34,135 nt of DNA from Leptotrichia hofstadii (GTDB lineage Bacteria; Fusobacteriota; Fusobacteriia; Fusobacteriales; Leptotrichiaceae): positions 1 through 34,135 of the forward strand of contig NZ_AP019824.1 of assembly GCF_007990525.1 (NCBI RefSeq), read 5' to 3'. This document shows, one piece after another, positions 17,639 to 24,846 of the stretch; the stretch's first letter is position 1; every line of letters starts with the position of its first letter. The notes beneath the pieces are model-generated. The model worked only from the letters and a program-made list of their open reading frames with translations, had not been told where the DNA came from and did not search any database. The position numbers and the translations under genes were made by a program.

Positions 17639-18138
17639 TACCTATTTTTAAATAATATTTTTTCTAATCCTTGCTCCAATTTATTCATTTGTTCTGAATT
17701 TAATTTTACTCTTTCATTTCTATTTCTTCTTGGTTGCATTAACATTGCTCTACTTACTGTTGTAATTTGATTAACTAGAGCATAACTTACAATGTTCCTT
17801 CTTGATAAATTTTGTATAATTCCTAACTCGACATTAAAAATATTGGTATTATTTTTAGAAGTCAAAGGAACTACTATCGATGTTTTTCCTTGACTGTACA
17901 AAACAACACAATAATGCCTATCTCTTAAAACTCCTCCCGTTGTAAATCCAAAATCAACAGAATATACGTAACTTCTTCTAGCATTGGCCGTTGTTTCAAT
18001 CGCTGGATTTTTTAAAATTCTCAAATTATTTTTTATTAAATTTATAAAATATTTTAATAATAATTCAAAATCCCTAGCATTCAAAAATTTTTTTATTTTC
18101 CTTTTTTCTCTTTTAAATTTTCTTCCAAATTTTTCCAT
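17635..18138 (-). CDS. PemK/MazF-like toxin
   Basis: This 167-residue protein has a basic N-terminal extension (residues 1-50, Lys/Arg-rich) followed by a MazF-fold region. The region opens with YVYSVDFGFTTGGVLRDRHYCVVL, continues with the strand SIVVPLTSKN, and has YALVNQITTVSRAML where MazF-family enzymes carry their conserved Ser/Thr dyad strand. It is probably an endoribonuclease. The start is fixed by AAAAGGAG five bases upstream, with a TATAAT at 18176-18181 (minus strand). No dedicated upstream antitoxin is visible, which is unusual for MazEF. PemK-like proteins with such extensions do occur alone on mobile elements. A small ORF overlaps its end and an acidic small protein is encoded further downstream. 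Confidence 0.75.
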   Translation of the reverse strand: MEKFGRKFKREKRKIKKFLNARDFELLLKYFINLIKNNLRILKNPAIETTANARRSYVYSVDFGFTTGGVLRDRHYCVVLYSQGKTSIVVPLTSKNNTNIFNVELGIIQNLSRRNIVSYALVNQITTVSRAMLMQPRRNRNERVKLNSEQMNKLEQGLEKILFKNRY

Positions 18139-18246
18139 TTTAACTCCTTTTACATATATTCTGCTGTTTATTTTGATTATATTAATCGTACGAACTTTTT
18201 CAGTTTAATGCAAAACACGCTCTTAGAGTAGTTTTAAAATAAAATT

Positions 18247-18912
18247 TTATAAAATATTTTCCTGCTCACAAAACGTTTTTTTTATTCTAAAAAGTGTCGA
18301 GCGGCTTAATCCAGTCAACTGGACTGCCTCTGATGTTTTAATTGCTTTTAAAATCCACCTGTTTATAATATCTTTTTGTTTCTTTGTTAAATTTTCCACC
18401 TTGTTTGGCCGTCCACAAATTTTTTTGCTCCCATCTTTATTAACTTTTTTGTTGCTCAACTTTCTACCTTTACTATCAACTTCCAATTGTACATAGGCTT
18501 CGGTTTGACGTTCTCTAATCAATTCCCTTTCACGTTCTGCAAAATATCCTAACAGATGAAGAATGATTGGCTGTACGAGTTTTTGGTTTAATTTATCAGT
18601 TTCTGTAATAGGTTTTCTAGTATTTAAAATGTCATTGTCTATAAATTCCAAATAAACTTGCTTCTTTGATAAAAGTTCAAAAGTTTCCTTGATTTCCGCA
18701 TTATTCCGTCCAAGTCTATCTAAACTTTTAACAACTATAACATCATCGACAACCACTTTTGCCATTAATTTTTGCCATTCTTGTCTATCGATAAAATTTT
18801 TTCCTGACGCTTTTTCAATAATAATCTCTTGAACTCCTTTATTTTTCAATGCTTTAATCTGCCTTGCTTCGTCTTGTTCTCTTGTACTGACTCTCGCATA
18901 TCCGTATCGCAT
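18247..18912 (-). CDS. Serine recombinase (resolvase/invertase family)
   Basis: The 221-residue protein has the catalytic serine at residue 9 in YARVSTREQ, the conserved DRLGRN motif near residue 70, and the long E-helix region with YFAERERELIRERQ (about 125-140). A C-terminal helix-turn-helix, TSEAVQLTGLSRSTLFRIKK, lies at about 192-212. Length and layout match small resolvases and invertases that recombine short paired sites. On a plasmid with several duplicated modules it could resolve multimers or cointegrates. The gene starts after AAAGGAG. Upstream lie two palindromic elements, including a perfect 16-bp palindrome at 19039-19054, that could be crossover or regulatory sites. Confidence 0.9.
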   Translation of the reverse strand: MRYGYARVSTREQDEARQIKALKNKGVQEIIIEKASGKNFIDRQEWQKLMAKVVVDDVIVVKSLDRLGRNNAEIKETFELLSKKQVYLEFIDNDILNTRKPITETDKLNQKLVQPIILHLLGYFAERERELIRERQTEAYVQLEVDSKGRKLSNKKVNKDGSKKICGRPNKVENLTKKQKDIINRWILKAIKTSEAVQLTGLSRSTLFRIKKTFCEQENIL

Positions 18913-18950
18913 AAAAAATTTTCTCCTTTTTATTTATTTTAACACATCAA

Positions 18951-19054
18951 TTTCAAAAAGTCGAGTGTGCTTTTGAAACTTTTTTTAGCTATTTTTCTAT
19001 GAAATTTTGTTCTAAAATCATATTTTTCATTAAGTTTAAAAAAGTATACTTTTT
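18951..19054. repeat. Palindromes upstream of the serine recombinase (possible res/operator sites)
   Basis: An inverted repeat at 18951-18979 has arms TTTCAAAAAG and CTTTTGAAA. A perfect palindrome, AAAAAGTATACTTTTT, occupies 19039-19054. Resolvase sites are normally two or three inverted-repeat subsites next to the gene, so the position fits. The two elements are not copies of each other, which weakens the case. Confidence 0.4.
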
Positions 19055-19140
19055 GATATTAGATAATAATTAATTACCCCCTATCCTCTCAATTTCATCC
19101 ACTTCCATTATCACTTGTTTTAATTAAAATAACGCCTAAT

Positions 19141-19170
19141 TTGACAATTGAATTGAAAATAAGTTAAAAT
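19141..19170 (+). promoter_or_regulatory. Strong promoter for the 56-residue orphan gene
   Basis: TTGACA (19141-19146), 18 bases, TAAAAT (19165-19170). It is followed by AAAGGAAGTG as ribosome binding site for the ATG at 19208. Confidence 0.7.
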
Positions 19171-19207
19171 AGAGTAGAAAATAAACTATAAAAGGAAGTG
19201 ATACCTT

Positions 19208-19378
19208 ATGTATAAAGTAATAGAAGAAAAAGATGATAAAGGAAAAGTTTGGTATGTAGTTGATGGAGAAAGATTTTCTAATAGAGAATCTGCACAAAGA
19301 AAAGCAGATAAACTTAATGAACTAGCTCATCAAAGAGGCTTGATTTCTAATAAATCTAATTCTCAAGGAAGAATATAA
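19208..19378 (+). CDS. Small 56-residue protein of unknown function
   Basis: The product is a short charged protein: MYKVIEEKDDKGKVWYVVDG, then a probable amphipathic helix (RFSNRESAQRKADKLNELAHQ), then a Ser/Asn tail. The two strands followed by one helix resemble small single-domain accessory proteins on plasmids, but I do not recognise a family. It has a consensus promoter and a good ribosome binding site about seven bases before the ATG, and a hairpin follows at 19421. It is convergent with the relaxase gene and isolated from other + strand genes. The clean expression signals are the main reason to call it real. Confidence 0.65.
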   Translation: MYKVIEEKDDKGKVWYVVDGERFSNRESAQRKADKLNELAHQRGLISNKSNSQGRI

Positions 19379-19420
19379 ATTCTAATTAATTCTATTTTTT
19401 GTTATCTTTTTAATTTCTCA

Positions 19421-19459
19421 AAGCCTGCTGTCATATTTTAAGATATGGTAGTCAGGCTT
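19421..19459. terminator. Hairpin between convergent genes
   Basis: AAGCCTG and CAGGCTT form the base of a long stem, with CATAT and ATATG near the tip. T tracts are poor on both strands, so it may be a weak terminator for the convergent 56-residue and relaxase genes. Confidence 0.45.
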
Positions 19460-19479
19460 ATTATAATTTTTATTATCTG

Positions 19480-21336
19480 CTATCTACTTCTATGATATTG
19501 AGATTTGTTTTTATTTTGATTACGTACAGTATTTCTCTCCCTGACTGTATTTTCCAACTCAATATTCAGATTATTCTTAAAATCATCCCACCAGCCATAA
19601 GTGTTGTCTGGAACATTTTCAATTGCCACTATTACTGTTTTTTCAATTTCTAAAAGTGAAAACTTTCCATTGGCATCTTCGTGAAGCATATTTGTCATTT
19701 GCTTAATGAATTTATTGCCTGCGTCATGTTTTCGCCTAATATAAGCCCCCTTAATTTTCTCATCAGCCCTAGCTTCAGCTTCTCCAAATAACTTATCATA
19801 TTCTAGTTTGTTGTTCGCTTTAAAATTTAAAATATCCTTGTCTGTAACTTCGTAGTATCTTAAATGTTCACGAACCAGATCATCAACTTCTTTTTGTATA
19901 ATTGGCTGGGCCAGCTTTTCAAGTTCGGCTTTTCTACGTCTTTTCTTTTCTTCCAAGTCCGCATAGCTATCATTAAGCTGTCTACGTTTATTATTAATTT
20001 CTTGCAGTTCTCGTTCCATTTCAAGCCTTTTATCTAAAATATCCTGCTTTATGGCATTATTCTTGGCTTCCTCTTTTTCTACGTCCTTCTTAATATTTCT
20101 CATCAAGGTATCTCCACGTTTTCTTGCTTCATTAAGAGCTTCATTAATAAGTTCCTGCTTTCGCCTTTCTGAAACGACATAAGGTTTTTCCGCTTCTATT
20201 TTCTTTTCCCAGATTTGGTCATCAAGATTACGTATTTCATTATTTTTGCTGTTTTGTTCCTTTTCCAAAAAATTAATTGAACTTTTTAAATTACTCGCTT
20301 CAGTTTCAAGTGTTTTAATCTCAAAATAAAGGTTTTCCCTGTTCTTGATCAGTTCTTCAACTTTTTCTCCTTTTGAATAATCTTCTATTTTTTTATTGAT
20401 TGCTTCAAAATCTACATTCTTAAAGACTTTATCAAATAATTTTATTTCTTTTTTAAGATTTTTCTTGAAATTTTTGTTATTCTGTCTCTGATTTAATTTG
20501 TCCTTGATTATCTTCTTTATATTGAAAATACGCTTAAAATCCGTAATTTCCTTATTACTTTTTCTTACCTTGAAATCTGTTTCACAGTTTTTAAATTCAT
20601 TCAAGAAATCTTCCTTTGAAATTTTTTTCTTTCTGTCAATAATTTCCCTTTTTGAAAGAATTTCCATATATTTCATAAATTCATTTTTTGAATAATCATT
20701 GCTTCCAATCTTGTTTTCAAGATCCTTTTTCTCCTTTTCCATAGCGAATTTTGTCCTGTCAAGATCTTCAGAAGAATTTACTTTTTCAGTCCTTCTGACT
20801 ACAACTTCCGCACCTTCATTTGAAAACACCTTAACCTTATTTTTTAACTCATTAATGGAAGGATTTTTAACCATAAAATCATTTACAAATTCTTCATTGA
20901 AAGTCCTGTAAAAATCTTTAGTAAACGGAGAAGTCCCGCTCTCAAATTTAAATTTTTTATCTGACTTATTTTTGTTCAGCTTGGCTAACTGCCTTTCAAT
21001 GATTTTGGGCTTCTCCTGAACCTTAAATTCCTCAAACGCCTTTTTATACTCATCAGTTCCAGCAATTAACCCAAGCTCCTTATTTCTTCTCAAAAATGCA
21101 CTGGTTAAAGCCGATTTAACTTTTGCTGTGTTAACATCACTTACCGTATATTCGTCTTTCTGATTATTCTCTTCTGAAAAAGTCCACATTGACTGCATGT
21201 GCGGAGTGCTTTCATCAAAGTGAATTACTGCATACACGCAGTGGGCATTTTTGCCAAATTTTTTACTTAAAAACTCAAGATTTTCCTTGTAATACTGCTC
21301 CCACTTTTCAAGAGAAAGCATATATGTCAAATCCAC
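19480..21336 (-). CDS. MobV-like relaxase, large C-terminal part (copy A)
   Basis: This 618-residue product starts at GTG. It contains H39-F-D41-E42-S-T-P-H46, the metal-binding histidine motif of MobV/Pre relaxases, which nick the transfer origin; the last His of the usual PHxH is Gln48 here. Downstream are a Lys-rich region and long coiled coils (about 290-470). The final ~80 residues are helical and end in a basic Asn/Gln/Arg tail. The domain that should precede the motif lies in another frame, in the gene at 21327-21578, which overlaps this one by 10 bp. So the relaxase is split, or joined by frameshifting or coupled translation. In this frame the sequence stays open for another ~14 codons upstream of GTG (ending in NFEARNGVDL), up to a TGA. 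A near-identical copy lies at 28263. Confidence 0.82.
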   Translation of the reverse strand: MDLTYMLSLEKWEQYYKENLEFLSKKFGKNAHCVYAVIHFDESTPHMQSMWTFSEENNQKDEYTVSDVNTAKVKSALTSAFLRRNKELGLIAGTDEYKKAFEEFKVQEKPKIIERQLAKLNKNKSDKKFKFESGTSPFTKDFYRTFNEEFVNDFMVKNPSINELKNKVKVFSNEGAEVVVRRTEKVNSSEDLDRTKFAMEKEKKDLENKIGSNDYSKNEFMKYMEILSKREIIDRKKKISKEDFLNEFKNCETDFKVRKSNKEITDFKRIFNIKKIIKDKLNQRQNNKNFKKNLKKEIKLFDKVFKNVDFEAINKKIEDYSKGEKVEELIKNRENLYFEIKTLETEASNLKSSINFLEKEQNSKNNEIRNLDDQIWEKKIEAEKPYVVSERRKQELINEALNEARKRGDTLMRNIKKDVEKEEAKNNAIKQDILDKRLEMERELQEINNKRRQLNDSYADLEEKKRRRKAELEKLAQPIIQKEVDDLVREHLRYYEVTDKDILNFKANNKLEYDKLFGEAEARADEKIKGAYIRRKHDAGNKFIKQMTNMLHEDANGKFSLLEIEKTVIVAIENVPDNTYGWWDDFKNNLNIELENTVRERNTVRNQNKNKSQYHRSR

Positions 21337-21578
21337 TCCATTTCTTGCTTCAAAATTTCCTGTCTGCTCCTGCTGTCAACTTCTGTATCATAATACTGCC
21401 GTTCAAGGACAGATAAATCCTTGACAAGAATTTTGTTAAACTGTGTCAGTTCCTGATTGACATTATTCTTAAACTTCTCCAGTTCACGGAATGCTTCTCT
21501 TACAACATTGTTAATGCTGCTCCTGCCCGATTTAGAATTGTATTTCTTAAAGTTGTTTATTGCTGAAATCTCAGCCAT
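21327..21578 (-). CDS. MobV-like relaxase, N-terminal part (copy A)
   Basis: The 83-residue product starts at the ATG after AGGGGAATAAAA. Its layout matches the beginning of MobV relaxases: a strand (MAEISAINNF), then KKYNSKSGRSS where MobM-type enzymes have K-H-N-E-R, then helices with REAFRELEKFKNNVNQELTQFN. No histidine is present; Tyr14 occupies the place of the usual catalytic His, which suggests a tyrosine nucleophile. The frame ends at a TGA inside the start region of the large relaxase gene (10-bp overlap). Continuation by -1 frameshift anywhere in the overlap of the open frames (about 21327-21378) would make one ~720-residue relaxase. The copy at 30110-30361 encodes the same protein, so the split predates the duplication. 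Confidence 0.7.
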   Translation of the reverse strand: MAEISAINNFKKYNSKSGRSSINNVVREAFRELEKFKNNVNQELTQFNKILVKDLSVLERQYYDTEVDSRSRQEILKQEMEWI

Positions 21579-21611
21579 TTTTATTCCCCTATATCAAAAA
21601 TGCTTCAATTA

Positions 21612-21892
21612 TTTTCAATTTATTTTAATTATACTTCTTTAAAATTTTTTTTGCAAATCAGAGGTTTTGGGACTGTTCAATTTCTGCATCGGCCAGTCGC
21701 AATGCAAGAGGGCAAAGCCCTTTGCAAAGCTCCTCCATTCATTAAAAATGAATGGCTCGCCTGTCATTTTTTTCAAAAATTACTGCCGAGCTCTCAAACG
21801 CCGAGGGCTTTTCAGGCAAAAAAATGAGTTCGTAATGCGAGCGTTCCACTTCGCAAAACTGAATCATTTTTCTGCCAGCTTCATCTGAAAAA
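21612..21892 (-). other. Candidate oriT region (copy A)
   Basis: 281 bp directly upstream of the relaxase genes are base-for-base identical to 30398-30678. They are much richer in G and C than their surroundings. They contain GCAAAGCCCTTTGC (21712-21725), CCATTCATT / AATGAATGG with a three-base loop (21735-21755), a TGCAT / ATGCA pair (21685-21706), and further short inverted repeats. MobV oriT regions are short inverted-repeat clusters just upstream of mob, which this matches. The nick site cannot be assigned by eye. Frames running across it are not supported. Confidence 0.6.
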
Positions 21893-21974
21893 TTTAGTAA
21901 AAATTTATTATTTCAATTGAAGTAAAAATAATTTATTTAAACAAAAAAAATTTACAAAAAATCAAAAATTATTA

Positions 21975-22003
21975 TTGACGTTTTAAGGAAGTCAAAGTAC
22001 AAT
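21975..22003 (+). promoter_or_regulatory. Upstream promoter of par module 1
   Basis: TTGACG (21975-21980), 17 bases, TACAAT (21998-22003). It lies about 45 bp before the first palindrome, so a repressor bound there could block elongation. A second promoter overlaps that palindrome. Confidence 0.6.
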
Positions 22004-22046
22004 ATTATTAAGTATAACTTTTTATTTCATATTTGTTAATTTTAAC

Positions 22047-22066
22047 ATTTCGACCGCGGTCGAAAT
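22047..22066. promoter_or_regulatory. 20-bp perfect palindrome before parA1 (operator/centromere candidate)
   Basis: ATTTCGACCGCGGTCGAAAT lies within the spacer of a possible promoter (TTAACA at 22042-22047, TATAAA just after). The identical palindrome precedes the next gene at 22900-22919. With its GC-rich core it stands out from the AT-rich surroundings. It is a likely binding site for the ParA partner protein, acting as operator and perhaps partition site. Confidence 0.8.
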
Positions 22067-22101
22067 ATAAAATATAAATAGATTTTTAAAGGAGGTATTT
22101 T

Positions 22102-22893
22102 ATGAAAGTTATAAGCATAGTAAATCCTAAGGGCGGGGCTGGAAAAACCGTTACAGCTGTTAATCTTGCTTATGCAATGAGCTTGAAAGGAAAAAAGATA
22201 TTATTAATAGATACTGACCCAAGAAATGCTGTTTCAACTTATCTTAATTTAAAAAATGATAATACAATTTTTGACTTAATAAAAGAATGTTACGAAACAA
22301 TGAAATTTGATAAGGCAAAATATATTACAAGCAAAAATAAAGTAGATGTTATAATTTCTGATGAAAGATTACTTCAACTTGAAATGCTTTTTGCGAGTTA
22401 TTCTGACAATCAAGCTATCTTTAATATTTTTTCAAATATAACAGAACAGCTGAAACAAGACTATGACTATATCATTATTGATACTGAAGGTTCAATAAAT
22501 AACACGGTAAGGGGTATTTTAAATGCAACAGATTATATTGTCGCACCATCAAAATGTAGCTTAATAGACACAAATGGAATAAACGATCTTATAAAGATAT
22601 ACTTCATTGGTAAAAGAAATAATCCTAAATTAGAATTAAAAAAAGTATTTTTCGTACAGGTAGAAGAACGAACAAAAGTTTTTGCTGATGCATTAAAAGA
22701 ATTTACAGATTTTTTTAATTCAAATGGTTTAGGACTTAATTCTAATATTTTATCAAAAAATTATGTCAGAAAAGACTCAAATATCAATAATGCAATGTTA
22801 GAAAATCTTGATATTATAAATTATAAAAAGTCCTCTCCTTCATCAACAGATTATAGAAATATTGCAAATGACCTGATAAAAGAATTAGAATAA
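22102..22893 (+). CDS. parA: ParA-family partition ATPase, module 1
   Basis: The 263-residue protein has a deviant Walker A box, NPKGGAGKTVTAVN (signature lysine K10 and P-loop K15), an LLIDTDPRNA switch segment at about 34-43, and a Walker B-like IIIDTEGS near residue 130. It lacks an N-terminal DNA-binding extension, so it is of the short ParA type, in which the partner protein does the DNA binding and repression. It should move plasmid copies over the nucleoid. Ribosome binding site AAAGGAGG precedes the ATG. The gene is bracketed by two identical 20-bp palindromes, and the next gene encodes the likely partner. Confidence 0.9.
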   Translation: MKVISIVNPKGGAGKTVTAVNLAYAMSLKGKKILLIDTDPRNAVSTYLNLKNDNTIFDLIKECYETMKFDKAKYITSKNKVDVIISDERLLQLEMLFASYSDNQAIFNIFSNITEQLKQDYDYIIIDTEGSINNTVRGILNATDYIVAPSKCSLIDTNGINDLIKIYFIGKRNNPKLELKKVFFVQVEERTKVFADALKEFTDFFNSNGLGLNSNILSKNYVRKDSNINNAMLENLDIINYKKSSPSSTDYRNIANDLIKELE

Positions 22894-22899
22894 TTTTAT

Positions 22900-22919
22900 A
22901 TTTCGACCGCGGTCGAAAT
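22900..22919. promoter_or_regulatory. Second copy of the 20-bp palindrome, before the ParA partner gene
   Basis: Identical to 22047-22066. It sits six bases after the parA stop and just before a -10-like TACAAT (22922-22927), so it would cover the spacer of a promoter for the partner gene. Two identical sites fit co-regulation of both genes by one DNA-binding protein. Confidence 0.8.
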
Positions 22920-22956
22920 GATACAATCTTTATAAAAATTTCAAAGGGGTATTACA

Positions 22957-23544
22957 ATGGGAAGATTTGACTCATTAAAGAAAATAGATGAATTAACAAT
23001 TGAAAGCATAAAACAATATGAAAGTAATTTTGATTTTTCAGCTTATGAAATAACAGATGATAATTTTATTTCTGAAATAAGAAGTATTGAAAATAATTTG
23101 TATATGGCTTGGAATCTGATACAAAATAGAACAAAAGAAATGTGTAAATATTTATATGAAGCACAGGAAAAATTTAAAACACAAAAAGACGGCTCTTTTA
23201 TGGCATGGTATAAAAGTATGGGACTTTCTAAAGATCAAGTTTCATTCTCCATTATGAAATATAAACAATATTTGGAGTATGGAGAAAATCCTATGGCCTT
23301 GGAAAGTTCTAAAAGAACTGTAAAATATATTAATCAAAACTCAGAAAATTTATCTGATGAAAAAATAGAAGAAATTTTAAATAATCCGAAAGAAGCTCCA
23401 AATATAATAAAAGAATTAAAATCAAAAGTTGAAATAGATTATGCAAAAAGACTTGAAGAAATAAACAAAGAAATTAAAAAATTTCAAAGAAAAATCAGGC
23501 AATTAAAAACTGAAAAAATGGAGATAAAATCACAACTACAATAA
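22957..23544 (+). CDS. Probable ParA partner / centromere-binding protein, module 1
   Basis: This 195-residue protein follows parA1 at 63 bp with AAAGGGG as ribosome binding site. A central segment (FKTQKDGSFMAWYKSMGLSKDQVSFSIMKYKQYLEY, in pieces) forms a helix-turn-helix-like block also seen in the protein at 30826, where it reads as K-G-x-G-F-F-x-K-W-I-E-K-L-G-V-D-x-x-x-A-N. A conserved S-K/N-R-T-V-K segment follows, then a long charged coiled coil to the C-terminus. The same fold recurs next to the second parA and in a remnant at 27551. Its recurrent pairing with parA suggests it binds the palindromes and contacts ParA. It is not a classic ParB; the role is inferred from context. Confidence 0.65.
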   Translation: MGRFDSLKKIDELTIESIKQYESNFDFSAYEITDDNFISEIRSIENNLYMAWNLIQNRTKEMCKYLYEAQEKFKTQKDGSFMAWYKSMGLSKDQVSFSIMKYKQYLEYGENPMALESSKRTVKYINQNSENLSDEKIEEILNNPKEAPNIIKELKSKVEIDYAKRLEEINKEIKKFQRKIRQLKTEKMEIKSQLQ

Positions 23545-23587
23545 TAAATAATATTTTATCTTTTCTTGTTAATTTAAACAAAAAATA

Positions 23588-23640
23588 TACCTCCAATTTC
23601 ATATTCGAGATTGGAGGTACAGTAATAATTTTTTTCTTTT
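23588..23640. terminator. Bidirectional terminator between par module 1 and rep2
   Basis: TACCTCCAAT (23588-23597) and ATTGGAGGTA (23610-23619) form a perfect 10-bp stem. T-rich tracts follow on both strands, so it can end the + strand partner gene and the minus-strand rep2. Confidence 0.8.
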
Positions 23641-23643
23641 TTT

Positions 23644-24720
23644 CTAAACTTTACTAACAAGTAATTCCTCTGCTAATTTAATTATTTCTTGTGTAAGATT
23701 TTCCTCATCAGCCTCAAAAATTGCTTCTAATTGCATATTTATATCTTTTATTTTTTGAATTTTTCCTGGATATTGATCCGTCATTTTTTTTAATTGAACA
23801 TTCCCCTTTAATCCTTCATACATCGCTTTTAATTTTACTATTTCCATATTGTTATCTTCTAATTTTGCTTTTATTTTTTCTCTTAAAGTTTTTTCTTTTT
23901 CTTGTTTTGGGATAGCTTCAATTATTTTTGATTTTATTTCTGGAACTACTTTTATCTCTTCTTTCTTTTTTTGTTTTCTAGGTTTACTCAAAGGATTTGG
24001 ATTATCTTCTTCTTCATTACCTGCTACAATATCTACTTTTTTCTCAGTGGAGAATTTAAACTCAAATCCAGTAACTCTGCTTCTTCCTCGTCCACCAGAA
24101 AATCCATATTTTTTTTCAATTTTCAAGTTGTATTTTTCTCCTAATTCTTTTTGAATTGGTTTTAAAACCCAAGCATCTATATCAGTAATCCTGTACTTTT
24201 CAGGAATATCAAGTAAATTTCTAAATTCTTCAATGCCACATTTCCAAAAGCCTGTACTTCTAAATTGTTTCATTCTTCGATAAAATTCTTTCGTATAACT
24301 TGATTTTAAATCAACAAACTCTTCTAATTCAAATCTTGTCCACTTTCCAGGATCAAAATCATTTAATAAAAATTTAAAACGCTCACTAACTGAAACTGTT
24401 AAAATCTGTTTTTTAGGACTCGTTCTAAATTCTTTAAATAATGCAAATTGAATAATCTCATCGTTTTCTACAAGAGCAAAATTAAGAGCTAATAATTTTT
24501 TATTAATATTCATTATTGATTTTGAAAATTGTTCTATTGTTGGTTTTTTTTCAGACTTTATTAACTGCTTTAATTCATAATAAGAAAACTTAATTTCTTC
24601 TATTTCCCTATTTCTTACTCTATGAAGAATTGTCATCAATAAGTCAAGTTCTTCAGCCGTAAATCCTCTTAATCCTACAGTATTAAAATCATTATCATAT
24701 TTTACAATTTTATTTTTCAT
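23644..24720 (-). CDS. Replication initiator, Rep_3 (RepB) family, replicon 2
   Basis: The product has 358 residues from the ATG seven bases after AAAGAGG; an ATG two codons earlier is too close to that site. It contains the two winged-helix region shared by all three initiators here: IVKYDNDFN at the start, LKSSYTKEFYRRMKQFRSTGFW at about 140-161, and DAWVLKPIQKELGEKYNLKI. A glycine/arginine turn, GGRGRSRVTGFEFKFS, is identical in the replicon 3 protein. The C-terminal ~130 residues are a Lys/Glu-rich tail with coiled coils (KPRKQKKKEE), also shared with replicon 3. It should bind the iterons at 24788 onward. It is closer to the replicon 3 protein than to replicon 1, but its iterons differ from both. 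Confidence 0.9.
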   Translation of the reverse strand: MKNKIVKYDNDFNTVGLRGFTAEELDLLMTILHRVRNREIEEIKFSYYELKQLIKSEKKPTIEQFSKSIMNINKKLLALNFALVENDEIIQFALFKEFRTSPKKQILTVSVSERFKFLLNDFDPGKWTRFELEEFVDLKSSYTKEFYRRMKQFRSTGFWKCGIEEFRNLLDIPEKYRITDIDAWVLKPIQKELGEKYNLKIEKKYGFSGGRGRSRVTGFEFKFSTEKKVDIVAGNEEEDNPNPLSKPRKQKKKEEIKVVPEIKSKIIEAIPKQEKEKTLREKIKAKLEDNNMEIVKLKAMYEGLKGNVQLKKMTDQYPGKIQKIKDINMQLEAIFEADEENLTQEIIKLAEELLVSKV

Positions 24721-24787
24721 TACCATACCTCTTTTTAACTTTTTATTATTATATCATATATATTATATAAAGACAAGATTTCAAAAT

Positions 24788-24830
24788 AAACTTGTTTTTA
24801 AAGTCGTAAAAACTTGTTTTAAATAGTCTC
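24788..24830 (-). repeat. Iterons of replicon 2 (two 22-bp units)
   Basis: AAACTTGTTTT recurs at 24788-24798 and 24810-24820, exactly 22 bp apart. Both units also carry AGTC at the downstream end. Further units are too degenerate to call. They lie about 70 bp upstream of rep2, between it and the shared origin motif. Confidence 0.7.
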
Positions 24831-24846
24831 TAAATCCTTTTTTTAT

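Larger units (their letters stand above)
19550..21906. repeat. Direct repeat copy A (mob plus upstream region)
   Basis: About 2.36 kb is repeated at 28333-30693 in the same orientation, offset 8783-8786 bp. The upstream non-coding part and the 83-codon gene are essentially identical. The large relaxase frame differs at scattered positions, and the extreme 3' ends are unrelated or frameshifted. Confidence 0.9.

Noticed and set aside
21327-21378. A slippery heptamer for programmed -1 frameshifting between the relaxase parts
   Set aside because: No X-XXY-YYZ heptamer in the correct frame is visible in the overlap, so I do not claim programmed recoding. Coupled initiation at GTG or an old frameshift remain possible.
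21600-21888. Two overlapping short + strand frames across the candidate oriT, repeated at 30386-30674
   Set aside because: They are identical because the DNA block is duplicated. They have no ribosome binding site or protein-like composition, and non-coding inverted repeats explain the sequence better.
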